Shown: one piece after another, positions 59,701-64,000 of the stretch
Layout: each line of letters begins with the position of its first letter
How positions within the stretch are numbered: the stretch's first letter is position 1
Assembly: GCA_950295325.1 (NCBI GenBank)
Contig: OX485807.1
Location: 35,370,440-35,434,439 of the forward strand
From: Polytrichum commune
Lineage: Eukaryota; Streptophyta; Polytrichopsida; Polytrichales; Polytrichaceae
Length of the DNA: 64,000 nucleotides
Reading direction: 5' to 3'
Notes under the pieces: model-generated
Database searches by the model: none
What the model saw: the letters and a program-made list of their open reading frames with translations, nothing else
What the model was told of the DNA's origin: nothing
Program-made: the position numbers and the translations under genes

Positions 59701-60708
59701 CGTTGTCAAGCGCGTGCACCCGTGCAAATTTAGGGTTGTCAAAGAGCTCAAGTTCCCCAATCCCTCCGGTATCGTTCCCAAACTCGTACACGAGCTCAAA
59801 TCTAGGGTTGTCAAATAGCTCAAGTTCCCCAATCCCTCTGGTATCGTTGTCAAGCGCCTGCACCCGTGCAAATTTAGGGTTGTCAATGAGCTCAAGTTCC
59901 CCAATCCCTCCGGTATCGCTCTCAAGCCCCAACACCAGTTCAAACTTAGGGTTGTCAAAGAGCTCAAGTTCCCCAATCCCTCCGGTATCATTGTCAATTT
60001 AATATGGGAGTTCAAATATAGGGTTGTCAAAGAGCTCAAGTTCCCCAATCCCTCCGGTATCGTTGTCAAGGTCTTACAGTAGTGCAAATATAGGGTTGTC
60101 AAAGAGCTCAAGTTCCCCAATCCCTCCGGTATCGTTGTCAAACTCTCACACCAGCTCAAATTTAGGGTTGTCAAAGAGCTCAAGTTCCCCAGTCCCTCCG
60201 GTATCGTTGTCAAACTCTCACACCAACTCAAATTTAGGGTTGTCAAAGAGCTCAAATTCCCCAGTCTTTCCGGAATCATTGTCAAGCTCGAACAGTTGCG
60301 CAAATTTAGGGTTGTCAAAGAGCTCAAGTTCCCCAATCCCTCCGGTATCGTTGTCAAACTCTTACACGAGCTCAAATTTAGGGTTGTCAAAGAGCTCAAA
60401 TTCCCCAGTCTTTCCGGAATCATTGTCAAGCTCGAACAGTTGCGCAAATTTAGGGTTGGCAAAGAGCTCAAGTTCCCCAATCCCTCCGGTATCGTTCCCA
60501 AACTCGTACACGAGCTCAAATCTAGGGTTGTCAAATAGCTCAAGTCCCCCAATCCCTCCGGTATCGTTGTCAAGCGCGTGCACCCGTGCAAATTTAGGGT
60601 TGTCAAAGAGCTCAAGTTCCCCAATCCCTCCGGTATCGTTCCCAAACTCATACACGAGCTCAAATCTAGGGTTGTCAAATAGCTCAAGTCCCCCAATCCC
60701 TCCGGTAT
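56500..60708. repeat. 72-bp tandem repeat array (LRR-coding)
   Basis: About 58 units of 72 bp, near-identical in words such as 'ttgtcaaagagctcaagttc' on the plus strand. Because the period is a multiple of three and the unit lacks stops in several frames, antisense ORFs of 80-609 codons appear throughout. They are by-products. Confidence 0.92.
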
Positions 60709-61146
60709 CGTTGTCAATTTTGAGCAACCTTGTAGATCTACTTCCATTAAATTGGTGATTGAAAACATTTCTTTAGGTATTAGATTCAAGAACGAGAGTC
60801 CTCGTAATTGCAATACCTGTAAGTTTACAAAAGATTTCCAAAGATATGCATTTGTTAATAAATTTCCACAAGTCTCCAAACTCGTGTCATCCAGAGTACC
60901 CAAACTCATCTTACCCCCAAGTATTGGTTGTAAGTCTATCATAAAACATTTTAAGTTGAAAGACCGTGAGGCAAGTGAACAAATGCAGCCTATGTTGTTG
61001 ACGATATTTGGAATATTCATGTATTTGCTATGAAAGCATAGTAGGCGAAGATCGCTCATATTGCCATCTTGGATTTGTTGAACCTGAAATAGGTTGTGGC
61101 TTATTCCATTGCCAAAGTAAAACCAACCTTGAAGTTTTCCCACATC
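56701..61146 (-). CDS. PNL exon: linker and hyper-regular LRR domain
   Basis: After the acceptor AAACAG the frame runs 1,481 codons. About the first 145 residues are a linker with a first irregular LRR (LQVLQLRGLSFLNLIPKEMF). Then come 55 consecutive units of exactly 24 residues, consensus IPEGLGNLSSLTTLNLSSC-xSLTT (60708-56749), without a single length change. The solenoid face varies mainly at the positions after NL/DL and around the cysteine (SSCTSLGT, HGCTRLTT, TYCDELTM, GFCWRLTT). The frame is lost in unit 56 and ends at 56701. Such homogeneous LRRs probably arise by unequal crossing-over of the 72-bp DNA unit. Confidence 0.88.
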   Translation of the reverse strand, partial: DVGKLQGWFYFGNGISHNLFQVQQIQDGNMSDLRLLCFHSKYMNIPNIVNNIGCICSLASRSFNLKCFMIDLQPILGGKMSLGTLDDTSLETCGNLLTNAYLWKSFVNLQVLQLRGLSFLNLIPKEMFSITNLMEVDLQGCSKLTTIPEGLGDLSYLTTLDLSSCMSLGTIPEGLGNLSSLTTLNLHGCTRLTTIPEGLGDLSYLTTLDLSSCTSLGTIPEGLGNLSSLPTLNLRNCSSLTMIPERLGNLSSLTTLNLSSCKSLTTIPEGLGNLSSLTTLNLRNCSSLTMIPERLGNLSSLTTLNLSWCESLTTIPEGLGNLSSLTTLNLSWCESLTTIPEGLGNLSSLTTLYLHYCKTLTTIPEGLGNLSSLTTLYLNSHIKLTMIPEGLGNLSSLTTLSLNWCWGLRAIPEGLGNLSSLTTLNLHGCRRLTTIPEGLGNLSYLTTLDLSSCTSLGTIPEGLGNLSSLTTLNLHGCTRLTTIPEGLGNLSSLTILNLHGCMRLTTIPEGLGNLSSLTTLNLGFCRRLTTIPEGLGNLSSLTTLDLSSCTSLGTIPEGLGNLNSLTTLNLHKCMRLTTIPEGLGNLSSLTTLNLGFCWRLTTIPEGLGNLSSLTTLDLSLCTSLGTIPEGLGNLNSLTTLNLRKCSSLTTIPEGLGNLSSLTTLNLGFCWRLTTIPEGLGNLSSLTTLDLSSCMSLGTIPEGLGNLSSLTTINLTYCDELTMIPERLGNLSSLTTLDLSSCTSLTTIPEGLGNLSSLTTLDLSFYGGLTTIPEGLGNLRSLSTLDLKFCRRLTTILEGLGNLSYLRTLDLSSCTSLGTIPEGLGNLSSLTTLNLSSCLSLSTIPEGLGNLSSLTTLNFTYCDKLTMIPEGLGNLSSLTTLNLISCTSLGAIPKGLGNLSSLTTLDLSSCTSLGTIPEGLGNLSSLTTLNLISCTSLGAIPEGLGNLSSLTTLDLSLCTSLGAIPEGLGNLSSLTTLNLSSCTSLGTIPEGLGNLNSLTTLDLNWCTSLKTIPEGLGNLSSLTTLNLSFCRRLTTIPEGLGNLSSLTTLNLRSCSSLRTIPDGLGNLSSLTTLNLSSCSSLTTILQGLGNLRSLRTLNLSSCLSLTTIPEGLGNLSSLRTLNLSSCSSLTTIPKGLGNLSSLRTLNLSSCSSLTTIPKGLGNLSSLTTLNLTYCDELTMIPEGLGNLSSLTTLDLRSCMSLGTIPEGLGNLSSLATLNLSSCTSLGAIPEGLGNLSSLTTLDLSRCTSLEMIPEGLGNLSSLTILNLSSCTSLGAIPEGLGNLSSLTTLDLRSCTSLGTIPEGLGNLSSLTTLNLSWCESLTTIPEGLGNLSSLTTLNLSRCTSLETISEGFANLSSLTTLNLSKCTSLGTIPEGLGNLNSLTTLNLSSCSSLTTIPEGLGNLSSLTTLDLSSCTSLGTIPEALVNLSSLTTLDLSSCTSLGTIPEGLVNLSSLTTVNLISCTSLGATPEGLGNLRLWQPYI

Positions 61147-61385
61147 CTGTTTTTAAGAGTATATGAAAGTATTAGCATATTATGCTTGTGTATATTTTTC
61201 TAAGTACTAGTACATGACATGAGTTTGTGCTAAGAATCTATAACATGCTAAAAGTTTACCAAATATCCACCCAAAATGTCATTCTAAATTGAAAGTTTTC
61301 CATTAAGCCAAATATTTTAAGAAAACAATTGCAATCTGAATACATAAGAGAATGTCTTAAAATATAGCCAATGTTAGTAAAATAC

Positions 61386-62438
61386 CAAGCAACTTGTAAG
61401 TCCATTTGTGTTCCAAATTCGAGTACCCACATATTCTTTCTCAGCAATCATTCGTCCCATGGCACGCAATTGGTCATGCATTTCCAAAATTTCATCACGG
61501 TCACCATCAATTTCTATGGTTACCAATCCCCGATGGACCAAATTCTCCAATGCAGAAATTGGAGGGATGTTGTTATCGCTCCATATGCGTAAAGCTCTTT
61601 CTTTTAACATGCCACTAGGATACACATCTCCACCAAAGAAGCAAGCTATGTCCAAGAACATATTTTTTTCTTCTTGAGTTAAACCATCATCGAAGCTTAC
61701 TCTCAAGGTATTCCATATCATATCATAATCCCCGTCCAAATTCCTTCCCCTTTTCATCCTTTGCAGTGCACGTTCCCAACTTCACAAGTTTCCCTTTCCA
61801 CGTAAGTATGCCCCCACGACTTTCAAACTCAAAGGCAAGCCCTTGCAAGCTTCCACAATTATGTCCCGTATATCATTGAATTGTGGTGTTAAATGAGATG
61901 CTTCCCAAGAAGAATGAATGTTGAAGAGAGTTTTTGCTGCATTATCATCTAACTTGCTCACGTCAAATTTTGTACCACTTGCCCTCACACGATTTTTAAT
62001 TGTACCCCAATCACGAGTTGTTAAAATAAGTGTGGTACCCTTGCTCCGATCCAAGACAACCATTGGTATAATGTCATCCACTTGAGCTTCATCCTTAACA
62101 TCGTCCAAGATCAAAAGGGCTTTCTTTTTGTTCAACAATTCTTCCATCAATTTGTGCGCATGCACTAAATCCATGGCTTCTTTGTCCACGCCAAATTTTG
62201 ATAGAATTTCATGTAGAATATTAAGCAAACTCCTACTTTTCAATTGTCCAACAAAGCATGAGGCATCGTATGTGGACTTCACATCATCAAATATGGCCTT
62301 CGCCAGTGTGGTCTTCCCTATTCCACCCATACCGACAATACCCAAGGTATTCACTTCCTTGAGGTGATATTTCACTTTTGCAAGGTTGTTCTCGAGACTA
62401 ACCACCGTTGGATCATTCAGTATTGTTCCATCAATCAC
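61386..62438 (-). CDS. PNL exon: NB-ARC domain, interrupted by TGA
   Basis: Residues from 62438: P-loop GMGGIGKTT (36-44), kinase-2 ALLILDDV (107-114), RNBS-B GTTLILTTRD (134-143), GLPL in CKGLPLSLKVVGA (198-210). Then TGA after YLRGKGNL, followed in the same frame by SWERALQRM, the winged-helix block FLDIACFFGG and MHDQLRAMGR. The LDDV and LDIACFF spellings resemble TIR-type rather than CC-type NB-ARC domains. One base (for example CGA to TGA) would explain the stop. A spliced-out intron of 27 bases around it is too short to be credible. The phase-0 donor TTG|GTATTT fits the next exon. Confidence 0.85.
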
Positions 62439-62596
62439 CTATATATACAACACATAAATATATCAATAAACACTACTAAACCTTACCACCAAAAATGCAT
62501 GCTCAACTTCATACATTCACAATAATAAATCAAAGCAATTAAAAATTTGAGAATAATTTATATAGTGAGCGCATTATAATGGAAGTGGCCATTTAC

Positions 62597-64000
62597 CTTC
62601 TCACAACCATGACTCGTTTCTTCTTTGCAACCTTTCAATGTTGTTGCCCTCTTTTGAAAAAACTTCCTAACTCCACCAAATTGTGGAACCATATTACTCA
62701 AATATGTTCCCTTCATGAACATTTTTTTCAAGCCTATAAGTCTCTTGCAAATATTGGAGAAGGTTGGCCTTTGTAAAGGATCCTCCCTCCAACATTCCTC
62801 GATCAATTTGGTAAGCTCCCCACAATTGATAGGTAGCTCTGGCCTTTCACCGTTCTTTATTTTTTGAAGAATTTCTCTCATATCATCTATGTGATGAAAT
62901 GGCACCTTTTGTGAAAGGATCTCTGAACATGTCATACCAAAAGACCATACATCTGCTTGGAAAGGACATGCTATACGGGCTAGGTTTTTGTCCCTTTCCT
63001 CAAGTGCCATATACCTTGGTGTACCAACAATACATTTATCCTTTTGTATTTGCGGTTTGCTTTGAACTTCCAATTTTGAAGTGCCATAATCGATCAATTT
63101 GACATTGCAATGGTAAGGACTTGTATCCTTTGCTCCATCAATGGTCATGGAGCTTAAAAGCACATTGTCTGGCTTTAAGTCAAGATGGGCAACATGCATG
63201 TCATGAAGGTACCACATGCCACTTGCAATTTGAAGCATAACATCAATTGCAACAATATATGATAAGAATGTCTTATTGAGCTTCTCCAACATTTTTGTTA
63301 GAGTCATGTCCATCATCTCCATCACCAAATACAACTCCTTACCTTCTTTGTCTATTCCACAACAAAAGTATTTGATGAGGTTTGGGTGGCTCAAGCCTGC
63401 CAAGATCCCAACTTCTTTGCGAAATCCAGACAAATCCTCTGCAACCTTCACCTTTTTTGTTGCACTTGGTAATCCCAACCATTTTGATTTGTACACTGAT
63501 CCGGACGCACCATCACCCATTATTTCTCCAAGTGTAGGTTTTGGAAAGTCTTGAGGTATTTCCAAAGCATCCAATTCTCCACCTTTCACTTGTTGCAAGT
63601 CATATTTCAATCTCTTCAACAAATGCTTTGCTAATGTGTATTCTTTGGAGTCCTCGAGCGTACTTTCAAGTTTGTTCTGCAAGTCTTGTTCGTCGCATTC
63701 AATTTCCTTCAAAGTAGTCACATTAAAATCCTTACACATTGTGTAGTTTTGTGGATTTGTATGGTTTGTCAAATATATCTCATGCACTGCCTCCCAACAA
63801 CACTTCAAATCAAACACAAGTTCTCGAAAGGCCTCTTTGTTGTTTAATTGGAAAAGAGCTGCAGGGCACCAATCTCCACTCCCGCATTCATTGACCAATG
63901 CTCCCCCTTTTTGTATGATACGATGTAACTCCATCACCACAATCCTAACTTCAAAGGATGGCTTGATGCATGTGATCATCTCAATGATATTATGCATAGT
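62597..64000 (-). CDS. PNL exon: N-terminal region and protein kinase domain
   Basis: Counted from the ATG at 63997. Residues 1-135 are mostly helical with an ECGSGDWCPAAL block, and may correspond to the N-terminal domain of plant MLKL-like kinases (weak inference). Kinase domain about 155-425: glycine loop GDGASGSV (161-168), candidate lysine KK (181-182), catalytic loop HLDLKPDN (271-278), DYG (303-305) in place of DFG, GTPRYMALEE (325-334, normally APE), DVWSFGM (349-355). The catalytic lysine and both aspartates are present, so activity is plausible. HLD lacks the arginine of HRD, making it a non-RD kinase, a class often linked to immunity. The exon ends CEK|GTAAAT. Serine/threonine specificity is inferred. 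Confidence 0.88.

Larger units (their letters stand above)
56483..64000 (-). pseudogene. Kinase-NB-ARC-LRR (PNL-type) resistance gene, probably disabled
   Basis: Moss-type intracellular immune receptor architecture: N-terminal helical region, protein kinase, NB-ARC nucleotide switch, then LRR. Model on the minus strand: exon to 62597; intron 62596-62439 (GTAAAT...TATAG); exon 62438-61386; intron 61385-61147 (GTATTT...ACAG); exon from 61146. All junctions are phase 0. Two lesions interrupt it: TGA at 61784-61782 in the NB-ARC domain, between the GLPL and winged-helix regions, and a 1-base loss near 56725 that ends the LRR frame at 56701 instead of 56483. Both sides of each lesion stay well conserved, so the damage looks recent. 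An intact allele or a sequencing error is possible. The first ATG seen is at 63997, but the frame is open to the window edge, so the 5' end may lie outside. Confidence 0.8.

Noticed and set aside
58584..60758. Further plus-strand ORFs (472, 268 and 244 codons) and minus-strand ORFs rich in GIGELELFDNPKFEL repeats
   Set aside because: Same cause: other frames of the LRR repeat.
61755..61790. A 27-base intron (GTGAAG...GCAAAG) that would remove the TGA in the NB-ARC exon and keep the frame
   Set aside because: Far shorter than plant spliceosomal introns, and the removed residues (SWERALQ-like) are conserved in this family.

Overview
The window is nuclear DNA of a land plant, most likely a moss. 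The main clue is a disease-resistance-type gene on the minus strand at the right edge that fuses a protein kinase to an NB-ARC domain and a leucine-rich-repeat (LRR) domain. That kinase-NBS-LRR (PNL) order is known mainly from mosses. Introns with GT/AG borders, plant-type Copia and LINE relics, many MITEs and long AT-rich spacers agree with this. No bacterial, organellar or RNA genes were recognised.

Only two substantial genes are visible. (1) An NRT1/PTR (NPF) family transporter lies on the plus strand at about 30.8-39.4 kb. Four exons join in consistent phase, and a fifth, 9-bp start exon is proposed. The gene has an unusual ExxET motif and a triplicated exon-end/splice-donor segment. (2) The kinase-NB-ARC-LRR gene occupies 64.0-56.5 kb and may run past the right edge. 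Its LRR exon holds 55 consecutive units of exactly 24 residues (72 bp), followed by about three and a half more in a shifted frame. It carries an in-frame TGA in the NB-ARC domain and a 1-base frameshift near the LRR end, so this copy is probably a young pseudogene or a truncated kinase-NB gene. A small ORF at 53.6-54.1 kb with an F-box-like fragment is a weaker candidate.

The rest is repeats. 0-30 kb: AT-rich spacer with short TIR elements (Harbinger-like 3-bp target duplications), a 2.1-kb foldback element (6.96-9.07 kb), a 1.5-kb solo LTR (10.2-11.7 kb), a decayed LINE reverse transcriptase (14.4-15.4 kb), a dead Tc1/mariner-type transposase (23.4-24.3 kb) and the first copy of a 2-kb MITE-rich segment (26.8-29.2 kb). 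41.4-43.4 kb: a decayed Copia pol fragment. 43.4-45.6 kb: a second LTR of the same family, with a hAT-like MITE nested in it. 45.6-47.7 kb: the second copy of the 2-kb segment. 47.9-53.5 kb: an array of about 81-bp repeats, each with a short palindrome, broken by two solo LTRs of different families and by a shrunken duplicate of the region between the F-box-like ORF and the resistance gene.

The two genes show no functional link. The right third reads as a resistance-gene neighbourhood shaped by tandem duplication, repeat expansion and retroelement insertion.
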